From: Arcanobacterium pluranimalium
GTDB taxonomy: Bacteria; Actinomycetota; Actinomycetes; Actinomycetales; Actinomycetaceae
DNA length: 64,000 bases
NCBI RefSeq assembly: GCF_016907845.1
Contig: NZ_JAFBCS010000001.1
Coordinates: 1,488,001 to 1,552,000, forward strand
Reading direction: 5' to 3'
Under the pieces are notes generated by a model. The model worked only from the letters and a program-made list of their open reading frames with translations, did no database searches and was not told where the DNA came from. Positions 17,416 through 26,014 of this stretch are shown here, piece by piece (the first letter of the stretch is position 1; each line of letters begins with the position of its first letter). A program made the translations under genes and the position numbers.

Positions 17416-18752
17416 CAGTTCTCCGGATTGACCAATCTCGGGCGAAGATCCTCAGCAGATGGCATCCATACCTGTGGATCCGCACCAACTTGCTCGCCGG
17501 AGCGAATGTCCTTAACTTGCTCACCGTCGTCGGTAGTGAACCAAACAAAAGGAATGCCACGCTTGTCGGCGTATTTAATCTGCTTTCCGAACTTCGCTGA
17601 ATTTGGCGAAACTTCAGTGGAAATTCCGCGAGAACGCAACATCATCGCCGTCTTTTCAGCATGACGCCGTTCGGTCTCGTCGTTGACTGCGATCAGTACC
17701 GCGGTAGGAACCTTGCGAGTAGGAACCACAACGTCACGTCCAATGACGCGCGCCAAAATGCGCGAAACACCAATAGAAAGTCCCACACCGGGGAAAACAC
17801 GCTTTCCGTCGCTGGCCAAGGAGTCATAGCGTCCACCGGAACACACAGAGCCCAAGTCTTCGTGACCCACCAGCACTGATTCGTAGACCGAACCTGTGTA
17901 ATAGTCAAGGCCGCGTGCGATCTTCAAATCAGCTTCGATTGCTCCTGGCATCAGCTCATTAGCCCCGTCAACCAAGTTCACAAGCTCTTCAAGTCCCTGC
18001 TCTAACAGGGCACTCGTGTGTCCGAGCGCCAGAACCTCATCAGCAAACCGGCCGTCCGCGCCGCGAATATCTGCCAATTTGAGTGCGAGTTTCGCCTGTT
18101 GCTCTGAAGCACCAACGCGTGCAGCGAGCAGTTCAATCACAACGTCCGGGCCAACTTTATCGAGTTTGTCGAGAATGCGCAGAGTCTCTTCCACATCTGC
18201 GATCCCAATAGCCTCATAAAATCCTTGCGCGAGTTTGCGGTTCGAAGCTTTGATAATCACGCGCGGAATCGGTAATTTGCTCAAAGCGTCCACCATCACC
18301 AATGGAAGTTCAACTTCATGGTGGAAAGCGAGCGTATCTTGACCAACTACATCGACATCAGCTTGCACGAATTCGCGAAAGCGCCCGTCTTGTGGCCGCT
18401 CCCCTCGCCACACTTTTTGAATCTGGTAGCGGCGAAATGGGAAATCGAGGTGTCCGGCGTGCTCGAGTACGTAACGTGATAGCGGCACTGTCAGATCAAA
18501 GTGCAAGCCCAACTGTGCGTCGCGATCGTTCTTCTCGTCGCCAGCAGCCTGTAAACGATTGAGAAGATAGATCTCTTTCGAGGTTTCGCCTTTGCTCAAT
18601 AGCTGCGAAACGGGTTCAACAGCGCGAGTTTCAATCCCTGAAAAACCGTGCAATTCAAATGTTGAACGCAGTGTGTCGAGAACTTCCTGCTCAACGATAC
18701 GTCCTGCCGGGAGCCATTCTGGGAAACCTGATAACGGTGCAATCTTAGCCAT
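17415..18752 (-). CDS. hisS: Histidyl-tRNA synthetase
   Basis: HisRS charges tRNA-His. The 445 residues carry class II motif 1 (RAVEPVSQLL), motif 2 (RRYQIQKVWRGERPQDGRFREF), the histidine-specific ARGLDYYTGSVYE signature and the C-terminal anticodon-binding domain (EVSPNSAKFGKQIKYADKRGIPF). Compared with the E. coli enzyme it begins with a longer stretch before motif 1 (FPEWLPAGRIVEQ), as in the actinobacterial form. It is followed without a gap by two GTPase genes, an arrangement that makes it the head of a three-gene unit. Confidence 0.96.
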   Translation of the reverse strand: MAKIAPLSGFPEWLPAGRIVEQEVLDTLRSTFELHGFSGIETRAVEPVSQLLSKGETSKEIYLLNRLQAAGDEKNDRDAQLGLHFDLTVPLSRYVLEHAGHLDFPFRRYQIQKVWRGERPQDGRFREFVQADVDVVGQDTLAFHHEVELPLVMVDALSKLPIPRVIIKASNRKLAQGFYEAIGIADVEETLRILDKLDKVGPDVVIELLAARVGASEQQAKLALKLADIRGADGRFADEVLALGHTSALLEQGLEELVNLVDGANELMPGAIEADLKIARGLDYYTGSVYESVLVGHEDLGSVCSGGRYDSLASDGKRVFPGVGLSIGVSRILARVIGRDVVVPTRKVPTAVLIAVNDETERRHAEKTAMMLRSRGISTEVSPNSAKFGKQIKYADKRGIPFVWFTTDDGEQVKDIRSGEQVGADPQVWMPSAEDLRPRLVNPEN

Positions 18753-18813
18753 GATTCTATTATTTCACTTCTCAATACGATTCGTAGAATTTGCCCTTTT
18801 GTTGTGCTTATGT

Positions 18814-18819
18814 ATTATA
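18814..18819 (-). promoter_or_regulatory. Candidate -10 box for hisS
   Basis: On the minus strand this is an exact TATAAT, 62 bases before the hisS ATG. No good -35 lies at the right distance. The rest of the 254-base gap between hisS and the hydrolase gene (18753-19007) has no coding potential I can support; a 13-bp unit CTAGCGCATTTAC is repeated twice at about 18981-19006 next to the hydrolase stop. Confidence 0.35.
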
Positions 18820-19007
18820 CGTATCCGCACACCTAAGAGCCTATTTTTACGGTCGGCGTGCAGCCTCGATGATCAACTCAACGAAGCAAAACCGATGGTC
18901 ATTGCCCAGCTGAGCTGGCATTGGTCACGGCCGAGTTTTTCGACCTCACCTTTTGCCCAGCTCATCGATTAGATCGTCTACTTAGCGCATTTACCTAGCG
19001 CATTTAC

Positions 19008-19730
19008 TTAACTCATCGCGGCATGGAGGTACTGCGAGTGTCGAGTCTCGTGAAACATCGTCGTCTGCGGACCATGACCAGGGAAAATAACAGTCTCTGG
19101 CTTAATAACCTGCACCAGGAATCGCAACGATGCAGCCATCTTTTGATCATCGCCACCAGGCAAATCGGTGCGACCAATCCCATTGTTGAAAATTACGTCA
19201 CCCGAAAGCATAAACTGCTCATTTCTGCCAGTGTCACCAATGCTATGCGGCCCGGCAGCAATGGCGCGCCCTGCGAAAAGAAAGACTGAGGAGCCTTCCG
19301 TGTGCCCCGGCGTCGCAATCGCACGCAAGACGACGCCTGGCACGATCTCAACTGATTCTTCATAGAATTGCGCGGGCAGAGTTTGAAGGTTGCTCGGCAC
19401 ACTCCACGTGTCAATGCCCATGCGGCCAAAGGCGATAGCAAATTGCGGCATGCCGAGATGCTCTAGCGGATTGTCCAGGCGATATAAGTCTGGTTCAGGA
19501 ATATATACTGGCTCATCGTCAACCACACCGCTCACGTCCCACACGTGATCTGCATGCCCGTGCGTGAGTAAAACGGCGCCTAAGCTCAGGCCGTGCTCAG
19601 CGAGTGTTTCTTTGATCCATTGGCACGAGCCTGCCCCTGTATCCACCACTAATGCAACTTTTTGGTGCTCGTCGGCCACAATGTAGGTATTGGCTTCGAG
19701 GAAAGTTTGGCTATAACGCAAGATAATCAT
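19008..19730 (-). CDS. MBL-fold metallo-hydrolase (glyoxalase II-like)
   Basis: A 240-residue protein of the metallo-beta-lactamase fold. The dinuclear zinc site is complete: THGHADH (HXHXDH; about residues 56-62), a further His in TPGHTEGS, Asp in LSGDVIF and His in FPGHGPQT. The family includes hydroxyacylglutathione hydrolases and related thioesterases; actinobacteria generally use mycothiol in place of glutathione, so the exact substrate cannot be named. It is transcribed towards hisS and divergently from the DUF349 gene. Confidence 0.85.
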   Translation of the reverse strand: MIILRYSQTFLEANTYIVADEHQKVALVVDTGAGSCQWIKETLAEHGLSLGAVLLTHGHADHVWDVSGVVDDEPVYIPEPDLYRLDNPLEHLGMPQFAIAFGRMGIDTWSVPSNLQTLPAQFYEESVEIVPGVVLRAIATPGHTEGSSVFLFAGRAIAAGPHSIGDTGRNEQFMLSGDVIFNNGIGRTDLPGGDDQKMAASLRFLVQVIKPETVIFPGHGPQTTMFHETRHSQYLHAAMS

Positions 19731-19766
19731 AAATATAACCGTACCTGAAATGCGTGGTTGACTGCA

Positions 19767-19795
19767 TTTACACGAAAATCTGCGTACAATATTAT
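19767..19795 (+). promoter_or_regulatory. Promoter of the DUF349 gene
   Basis: TTTACA (19767-19772) and TATTAT (19790-19795) are separated by exactly 17 bases, giving an expected start near 19802 and a 50-base leader before the ATG at 19855. A TTGACT at 19758-19763 is also present but 21 bases from the alternative TACAAT. Confidence 0.5.
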
Positions 19796-19854
19796 ATGAA
19801 TATTACGCGCACGGTGTGGCACCCGCCTACCCCGTCTTCAAAGGAGCATCAAAG

Positions 19855-21198
19855 ATGACCGATTCCACAGAAAATGCCCGTCCAAAGATCCCAGTTCCGC
19901 TTCCGCGCGCTGAAGCTAAAATCGCAGTTCCGGTGCCTCATATTGACGACGCCGATGCTGCCGCAGCTGCCAAGTGGGGACGCGTCGACGACGACGGGAA
20001 CGTTTGGTTACGTTCGGCAGGTTCGGAACCAGAGCGCGTCGTCGGACAGTACGCTGCGGGCGGTACCGAAACTGATGCACTCGGTCTCTACGTGCGTCGA
20101 TACCTTGATATTAAGGCTCAGGTTGTTCTGCTCGAATCACGAGTTGCCAAAATCTCTCCTGAAGAAGCTCGCAAATCGCTCAAGTCGCTTAAGGAACAAC
20201 TCGTTGAACCTGCAGTGGTTGGCGATGTAGAAGAGCTGCGCAACCGCGTGCAGGCACTGGAGGCAAAGATTGAAGAGCGCGCTGCGCAAGTGGCAATTGA
20301 GCGCGAAGAAGCTAAGGCTAAGGCTTTAGCTGATCGCACTGCGATTGTGGAACGCGTTGAGGAAATTGCGGCTCAAGATCCAGGGAAAACGCATTGGCGC
20401 AATTCTCGTGATGAGTTGACCAAGCTTCTTGATCAGTGGAAGAACGCACAAAGGCACGGTGCACGCCTCGATCGCACGACTGAAGATGGACTGTGGAAGC
20501 GTTTTTCCGCAGCTCGTACCCAGTTTGACCGCCACCGTCGTCAATATTTCTCCGATTTAGAAGCTCAGCATAAGGAGACTATCCGCACGAAAGAGGCGCT
20601 CATTGCGCAGGCTCAAGCGCTTCAAACGTCCACCGATTGGAACGATACCGCAGCGCAGTACCGCAATCTCATGGATCAGTGGAAGCGAGCAGGGCGTTCT
20701 ACCCGCAAGGATGACGACCGGTTGTGGGAGCAGTTCCGTTCCGCTCAACAGGTATTCTTTGATGCGCGAAGCTCCTTTAACGCAGCTCTTGATGAGGAAT
20801 TCGGTTCCAATCTTGAAAAGAAACTGGCTTTGCTCGAACAAGCAGAGCGCATCTTGCCGATCGAAGATATTGCTGCTGCGAAAGAGCAGCTGCGAGCAAT
20901 CGGTGAGCAGTGGGATGCTATTGGCCGCGTGCCGCGTGCCGATGTTGCCCGCACTGAAGGGCGACTTCGCGAAATTGAGCGGATCATTCGCGATGCCGAA
21001 AATGAGCAGTGGGCCAAGACCGATCCTGATAAAGAAGAGCGCACCTCAGGAATGGCACAGCAGCTCCAGCAGCTTATTACAGAGCTGGAAGCCCAGTTGG
21101 CTCAAGCTCAAGCTGACAGCAATGCCAAGAAAATCAAAGAGTACGAAGAAGCATTGGCCGCTCGCAAGGCCTGGCTCAAAGCAGTGCTTGATGACTAA
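19855..21198 (+). CDS. DUF349 domain protein
   Basis: A 447-residue, almost wholly helical cytoplasmic protein rich in Glu, Arg and Ala. Repeated WK/LW motifs (LLDQWKNAQRHG, LWKRFSAARTQFD, LMDQWKRAGRSTRKDDDRLW, EQWDAIGRVPR) mark three or so DUF349 repeats between about residues 150 and 390, and the C-terminus is a coiled coil (about 410-445). The family function is not established. The start at 19855 is set by AAAGGAG ten bases upstream; the open frame runs 13 codons further but without a site. The 44-bp palindrome at 21220-21263 follows the gene. Confidence 0.85.
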   Translation: MTDSTENARPKIPVPLPRAEAKIAVPVPHIDDADAAAAAKWGRVDDDGNVWLRSAGSEPERVVGQYAAGGTETDALGLYVRRYLDIKAQVVLLESRVAKISPEEARKSLKSLKEQLVEPAVVGDVEELRNRVQALEAKIEERAAQVAIEREEAKAKALADRTAIVERVEEIAAQDPGKTHWRNSRDELTKLLDQWKNAQRHGARLDRTTEDGLWKRFSAARTQFDRHRRQYFSDLEAQHKETIRTKEALIAQAQALQTSTDWNDTAAQYRNLMDQWKRAGRSTRKDDDRLWEQFRSAQQVFFDARSSFNAALDEEFGSNLEKKLALLEQAERILPIEDIAAAKEQLRAIGEQWDAIGRVPRADVARTEGRLREIERIIRDAENEQWAKTDPDKEERTSGMAQQLQQLITELEAQLAQAQADSNAKKIKEYEEALAARKAWLKAVLDD

Positions 21199-21219
21199 TC
21201 GCAACTAATGCGATGGCCG

Positions 21220-21263
21220 GTTTTGGGGGTTGTTTCCACAGCTGTGGAAACAACCCCCAAAAC
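21220..21263. repeat. 44-bp perfect palindrome
   Basis: The 22 bases 21220-21241 (GTTTTGGGGGTTGTTTCCAC plus AG) are the exact reverse complement of 21242-21263, with no spacer. Outer arms CGCAACT (21200-21206) and AGTTGCG (21264-21270) can extend the pairing. It lies 22 bases after the DUF349 stop and 28 before the next gene. As RNA it would form a very strong hairpin, but no T-tract follows, so it may act as a terminator without a T-run, as a processing barrier, or as a DNA cruciform. Confidence 0.85.
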
Positions 21264-21290
21264 AGTTGCGGATTTTGATACATGTAGAAC

Positions 21291-21863
21291 ATGATCAATT
21301 TTCCGCTTATCGAAGCCAAAAGTTTAGCCGATCTCAATCAGTATCGATTTTTAGACGATCGGTATCTAGAGCTACTGCCGGGGATATTTGCAGACACAAA
21401 TTACTGTATAAACCCACTGCTTCGTGCTTATGCTTACCAGTCGATCACGCACGATGGTGATATTTTGTGCTCATGGTCTGCCTTATGGATTCACACTGGG
21501 TATGCGCCAATCCAGCTGATCCGTGGACCATATACCGTGCGCAGGGACTCAAAGTATCGTTCCACGAGTAAAAGGCGCACGATTCGCTCCGAAGATATCC
21601 ACAAATATGGCAATGTTCTCGTTACAAACTGTGCTCGAACGGCTGTAGATCTACTCCTCGAAGACTTGGAAGCCGGAATCAGCTTCCTGCCTATCTTGCT
21701 GCGTTCCGGTGCGCGTTATGAGGCGATCATGGAGTGCTTAAACCATATTCATGCAGTTGCTGGAAAGAAGCGTGTGCAAGAAGTTCTTGCCCAACTCCCC
21801 CGCGACATTTTTCGATTTAACCAACTCGCTAGTATGAGAAATGCTCACGGGAAAACGCGTTGA
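21291..21863 (+). CDS. AbiEi-like protein (orphan antitoxin/regulator-type), tentative
   Basis: A 190-residue protein I recognise only in part. The stretch ILCSWSALWIHTG, then RTIRSEDIHKYGNVLVTNCARTAVDLL, follows the pattern of the C-terminal domain of AbiEi-type antitoxins and related actinobacterial regulators (a promise of V-x-T-x-x-x-R-T-x-x-D-L). The wing-helix domain expected at the N-terminus is not obvious. No AbiEii nucleotidyltransferase toxin is nearby. No ribosome binding site is seen. Its 3' end overlaps the convergent relA gene by 19 bases. Codons are more A+T rich than in relA, which would fit a late arrival. It could equally be a plain hypothetical protein. Confidence 0.5.
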   Translation: MINFPLIEAKSLADLNQYRFLDDRYLELLPGIFADTNYCINPLLRAYAYQSITHDGDILCSWSALWIHTGYAPIQLIRGPYTVRRDSKYRSTSKRRTIRSEDIHKYGNVLVTNCARTAVDLLLEDLEAGISFLPILLRSGARYEAIMECLNHIHAVAGKKRVQEVLAQLPRDIFRFNQLASMRNAHGKTR

Positions 21864-24151
21864 TGAGCTTCTTTCTTCGAGGCCGTAACCCGGTAGGCGT
21901 CGTACACGCCTTCGATCTTGCGCAGTTCTTTCAAGACCTGATCGAGATGACGCGGATCAGAAATTTCAAAAATGAAATTAGAACGAGCAAGCCTCTCACT
22001 CGACGTGTTAATAGAACCCGAAATCATATTAATATCATGCTCACTGAGGGCGCGCGTAATATCTGCCAACAGCCCCTTGCGATCCAGTGCCTCAATCTGC
22101 ACTTGAACCAGGAAAATACCCTCGGGAGTTCCATCCCAAGCAATATCGATGAAGCGATCCGGTTCTCTGCGCAGCGACTCTACATTCGGGCAGTCCGCAC
22201 GGTGTACAGAAATCCCTTTTCCGCGCGTCACAAACCCCACAATTTTATCCGGTGGCACAGGCGTACAGCACTTTGCGAGTTTCACAAGCACATCGACGTC
22301 GTCCAAATTAGAGACGACGACGGCAGACGACGCATTCCCCTCTCGCCGATGCTGGATACGAGTTGGGGTTACTGCCTCAGACATCGTCTCTTCGACGCCG
22401 GCCTGCCCGCCTTGCGAAGAAATGATTCGACGCACCACGGTTTCGGCCGAAATTGAGCCCTCACCAATCGCCGAATACAAATCCGAAACATCAGTTCGAG
22501 AAAAGTCTTGTGCCACAGCTTTCAGCGTCTCATGCGACATCAACCGCTGAACTGGCTCATTCTTGCGCCGAATCGTCTTGGCGAGCTTTTCCTTACCAAT
22601 TTCAATTGCTTCATCGCGTCGATTTCGCGTGAACCAGGATTTAATCTTGGCTCGTGCTCGCGGGGTGGCCACAAAATCCATCCAGCCTTGCGATGGACCA
22701 GCATCATCGGACTTTGCCGTAATAATCTCTACGGTATCCCCCGATTCGAGGCGATGATCGAGAGTTACTAGACGGTCGTTGACTTTCGCACCAACTGTTT
22801 TATGCCCTACCTCAGTGTGAACAGCATAAGCAAAGTCAACCGGCGTCGCACCCGCCGCTAACTCCATCACTTCACCCTTAGGCGTGAAGACGTAGACTTG
22901 GTGCCCAGACATCTCATAGCGGAGCGAGTCGAGGAATTCCGCTGGATCTGCAGTGTCGCGCTGCCAGTCCACTAATTGGCGCAGCCATTCTAGTTGAGTA
23001 TCTTCAGCGCTCGTCTCAACAGTGCCGTTTTTCTTATTAGGGTTCTCTTTGTAGCGCCAATGAGCTGCAACTCCGAATTCGGCCCGCCGGTGCATCTCGT
23101 ATGTGCGGATTTGGATTTCTACCGTCTTTCCATCTGGACCAATTACTGAGGTGTGGATTGACTGGTAGAAATTGAATTTAGGGCTAGCAATATAGTCTTT
23201 GATACGGCCTTGGATCGGAGTGAAAATAGAATTGGCAACACCCAAAGCTGTATAACAATCCTGCACTTCATTAACCAGCACACGCACACCAATGAGGTCA
23301 TAAATATCCTCAAAATCGCGCCCACGCAAAATCATTTTCTGGTAAATCGAATAGTAATGCTTCGGCCTGCCCGAAATCGTACAATCTACTTTTGCACGGA
23401 CTAATTCTCGCTCAAGCGCTTTTTTAATGCTTTCAATATACGCAACTCGCTCTGGGCTTCGATCAACCACCATTCGCTCAATTTCCGAATATACGGCTGG
23501 ATAAAGCGTCTTAAAAGAAAGATCCTCAAGTTCCCACTTAATCGAGTTCATTCCGAGTCGATGCGCAAGTGGGGCATAAATCTCGAGAGTTTCACGCGCT
23601 TTCTTTGCCGCAGAAGCAGACTCAACATAACCCCACGTGCGGGCATTATGGAGACGATCTCCGAGCTTAATGAGCAGAACTCGAATATCTTTGGCCATGG
23701 CAACGACCATTTTGCGCACAGTTTCAGCTTGGGCTGCTTCACCGAATTCAACCTTGTCGAGTTTAGTGACTCCATCAACGAGCAGTGCTACGGTTTCGCC
23801 AAATTCTTTCGTTACTTCTTTGAGCGTATAGCCCGTATCTTCGACTGTGTCGTGAAGCAGCGCGGCGACGAGAGTGTCTTCATCCATGCCTAACTCGGCC
23901 AGGATCTCGCAAACCGCAATCGGATGAGTGATATATGGCTCGCCCGATTTGCGCTTCTGCCCTTCATGGCATCGCTTCGCAACTTCGTAGGCGTGAATAA
24001 TTCGTTCAGAGTTCAATGAACGATCTGCGATAGATTCAAAAATGTCTGAAAGCGCATCAGGAATAACGATCGATTCGCGTTTACTCAACCACGAATACTT
24101 GGATCGAAATCTCGAACCACTGTGACTTTCCGACATATTTCCACCTACCAT
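21845..24151 (-). CDS. relA: Bifunctional (p)ppGpp synthetase/hydrolase
   Basis: This Rel enzyme makes and degrades the stringent-response alarmone (p)ppGpp. The 768 residues contain the hydrolase HD domain with an intact motif (ALLHDTVEDT and LIKLGDRLHNART), the synthetase domain (GRPKHYYSIYQKM, YDLIGVRVLV, FNFYQSIHTSV), a TGS domain (VYVFTPKGEVMELAAGATPVDFAYAVH), the zinc-finger-like helical part (AKCCTPVPPD) and a C-terminal ACT domain. Both active sites look complete. A -10 TAAAAT ends six bases before the ATG at 24151, suggesting a leaderless start there; ATG 24136 with GGTGGA upstream is the alternative. apt lies 193 bases upstream. Confidence 0.96.
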   Translation of the reverse strand: MVGGNMSESHSGSRFRSKYSWLSKRESIVIPDALSDIFESIADRSLNSERIIHAYEVAKRCHEGQKRKSGEPYITHPIAVCEILAELGMDEDTLVAALLHDTVEDTGYTLKEVTKEFGETVALLVDGVTKLDKVEFGEAAQAETVRKMVVAMAKDIRVLLIKLGDRLHNARTWGYVESASAAKKARETLEIYAPLAHRLGMNSIKWELEDLSFKTLYPAVYSEIERMVVDRSPERVAYIESIKKALERELVRAKVDCTISGRPKHYYSIYQKMILRGRDFEDIYDLIGVRVLVNEVQDCYTALGVANSIFTPIQGRIKDYIASPKFNFYQSIHTSVIGPDGKTVEIQIRTYEMHRRAEFGVAAHWRYKENPNKKNGTVETSAEDTQLEWLRQLVDWQRDTADPAEFLDSLRYEMSGHQVYVFTPKGEVMELAAGATPVDFAYAVHTEVGHKTVGAKVNDRLVTLDHRLESGDTVEIITAKSDDAGPSQGWMDFVATPRARAKIKSWFTRNRRDEAIEIGKEKLAKTIRRKNEPVQRLMSHETLKAVAQDFSRTDVSDLYSAIGEGSISAETVVRRIISSQGGQAGVEETMSEAVTPTRIQHRREGNASSAVVVSNLDDVDVLVKLAKCCTPVPPDKIVGFVTRGKGISVHRADCPNVESLRREPDRFIDIAWDGTPEGIFLVQVQIEALDRKGLLADITRALSEHDINMISGSINTSSERLARSNFIFEISDPRHLDQVLKELRKIEGVYDAYRVTASKKEAHQRVFP

Positions 24152-24157
24152 GCTGTG

Positions 24158-24163
24158 ATTTTA
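24158..24163 (-). promoter_or_regulatory. -10 box for a leaderless relA transcript
   Basis: TAAAAT on the minus strand is followed by six bases and then the relA ATG at 24151, so transcription would begin at the start codon. No clear -35. If correct, relA has its own promoter separate from the sec-apt operon, in line with the terminator between apt and relA. Confidence 0.4.
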
Positions 24164-24300
24164 CGGCAAATTTTCCCCGAATGAAATCTCAGACTCAACA
24201 AATCGCTCATCTGGATCACCACGAAATCTGAAATCCATAAGCTGAGGATTATAAGACGATCTAGTCGATGCTTGCCCATTGAGACTCCAGCCTACCCACT

Positions 24301-24343
24301 AAAGTGGAGAGCACGGGCAACTACTGCCCGTGCTCTCCACTTT
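24301..24343 (-). terminator. Terminator after apt
   Basis: A 19-bp perfect stem (24301-24319 with 24325-24343, loop ACTAC) just after the apt stop. On the minus strand it ends in CTTTAG; on the plus strand it runs into TTTTTT, so it could work in both directions. Confidence 0.8.
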
Positions 24344-24344
24344 T

Positions 24345-24896
24345 TTAATAGCTAAGTACTGATTCGATTGGGATATGCTCTCCCAGACGCTCGCGGCCAC
24401 CCAAGTCTTTCAACTCGAGCAATACACACAACGCTGCTGGCACACCACCTGCTTGCTCAATGAGATCAAAAGCAGCGCCGGCTGTACCGCCAGTCGCTAG
24501 AACGTCGTCGATAACGAGCACGCGCATTCCGTCTTCAACTGTGAAAGGCTGAAGTTCCATCCGTGCTGAACCGTACTCGAGATCGTAGTCCACGCCAACG
24601 ACTGGACCAGGAAGACGCCCTGCCTTGCGAATAGTCAACATGCCAACGCCCATAGCCACCGCCAACGGCGCGCCGAGGATGAAGCCACGCGATTCCAGAC
24701 CTGCAACTGCGTCAACTTTGCCACGGTAACGATCGGCAAGAATCTCGATAAGCTGCCCGAATGCGTGAGCATCGGCAATCAGAGGAGTAATATCTCGGAA
24801 AAGAACACCAGGAGCTGGGAAATCACTGACCTCACGAACATGAGATTCAACGAGTTCAACGGTATCCTTCGGAAAAATCGGGTTTTGACCCATCAT
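24345..24896 (-). CDS. apt: Adenine phosphoribosyltransferase
   Basis: Apt salvages adenine to AMP using PRPP. The 183-residue protein has the family signature FRDITPLIAD near the N-terminus, ESRGFILGAPLA in the adenine/flexible-loop region, and the PRPP-binding loop VLVIDDVLATGGTAGAA (about 127-143). The start ATG overlaps the secF stop by ATGA. The placement between secDF and relA is the usual actinobacterial one; purine salvage and (p)ppGpp metabolism are linked, but a hairpin separates the two transcripts here. Confidence 0.96.
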   Translation of the reverse strand: MMGQNPIFPKDTVELVESHVREVSDFPAPGVLFRDITPLIADAHAFGQLIEILADRYRGKVDAVAGLESRGFILGAPLAVAMGVGMLTIRKAGRLPGPVVGVDYDLEYGSARMELQPFTVEDGMRVLVIDDVLATGGTAGAAFDLIEQAGGVPAALCVLLELKDLGGRERLGEHIPIESVLSY

Positions 24897-26014
24897 TTAT
24901 TCCTCTTCTTTCGCTTTTTTGGCTGAGCAGAATTGCCTTGGTGCCGCCCGGCGATGCGGTCGTCCAAATGTGCACCAGTAATCATATCCGATTCATGCGA
25001 TACTGCGTCTACTAATTCCATATCCTTAGCAGATTCATGTCCAAGCTCACCTCGCGAAGCCAAAACGCTGCGGGTATGTGAGGCAATATCATCATTGCGC
25101 AAAGCCAAAGCCACAGCTAATGGAGCAGCAATGAAAATCGAGGATAGAGTGGAGAGCAACATTCCAACGAACATCACAAGTGCCAGATCACGCAGTGTAT
25201 CTGCGCCGAAAATCCCAACACCGATAAACAACACGGCCATAACCGGCAACAGACCAGTAATAGAAGTGTTGAGTGAACGGATCAGCGTCTGGTTGATTGC
25301 CAGGTTAGCCGATTCCTCGTAGGTAACTTTTCGCTGTTTGCGCAGCTCAAGCGTATTTTCTCGAACCTTGTCAAACACCACCACGGTATCGTACAGAGAG
25401 TAACCCAAAATGGTCAGAATACCGATGATCGTGGCCGGAGTGATTTCCAGCCCAAGTATCCAATAGATTCCCAAAGTGACCACAAAGTCATGGAGCAGAG
25501 CACCAATTGCACCAACCGCGATAGTCCAGGACCGGAAGTATGCAATGAGCACAATAGATACCGCAACCAGGAATACAATCATGGCTCGAATAGCCTTGGC
25601 CATGATGTCTTTACCCCACGACGGGCCGATGAAGGTCGAGGTTACGTCTTTCTCAGGAACCTCATAGGTCTTAGCTAGAGCTTCTTTAACTTTCTGAGTG
25701 GACTGATCGTCCAAAGAAGTTGTCTGTACACGAATCGCGTGAGCGCCCACCGAAGAAACGCGCGGCGCGTCATCTTTCCCAACTTCGGCGATTACCTTGT
25801 AAGCGCCGTCGTGTGAGTCAATTTTCGTATTCGACACCGTGAACTGGGATCCACCGCGGAATTCGATCCCGAGGTTTGGATCTTTGACGAACACCGATAG
25901 AACTGAAGCGATAATCGCAAACAGCGCAATACCGAACCAAACTTTGCGCAAACCAATAACGTTGAAGGACTTGCGACCGGAGTAAAGGTCATTACCAATG
26001 GAGTAAACAGACAT
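24893..26014 (-). CDS. secF: Protein translocase subunit SecF
   Basis: SecF works with SecD to use the proton gradient for late steps of protein export through SecYEG. The 373 residues contain a first helix (about 25-45), the periplasmic P1 domain with LGIEFRGGSQF, and five further helices (about 135-310) with the family motifs ALLHDFVVTLGIYWILG, GYSLYDTVVVFDKVRE and SLNTSITGLLPV. A Lys/Arg-rich C-terminus (KKRKKRNK) follows. Its start shares an A with the secD stop (TGATG) and has GGAGGAG upstream. Confidence 0.96.
   Translation of the reverse strand: MSVYSIGNDLYSGRKSFNVIGLRKVWFGIALFAIIASVLSVFVKDPNLGIEFRGGSQFTVSNTKIDSHDGAYKVIAEVGKDDAPRVSSVGAHAIRVQTTSLDDQSTQKVKEALAKTYEVPEKDVTSTFIGPSWGKDIMAKAIRAMIVFLVAVSIVLIAYFRSWTIAVGAIGALLHDFVVTLGIYWILGLEITPATIIGILTILGYSLYDTVVVFDKVRENTLELRKQRKVTYEESANLAINQTLIRSLNTSITGLLPVMAVLFIGVGIFGADTLRDLALVMFVGMLLSTLSSIFIAAPLAVALALRNDDIASHTRSVLASRGELGHESAKDMELVDAVSHESDMITGAHLDDRIAGRHQGNSAQPKKRKKRNK

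Noticed and set aside
18592-18972. Plus-strand open frame between hisS and the MBL-fold gene
   Set aside because: It begins antisense to hisS; the intergenic part has no start, site or family pattern.
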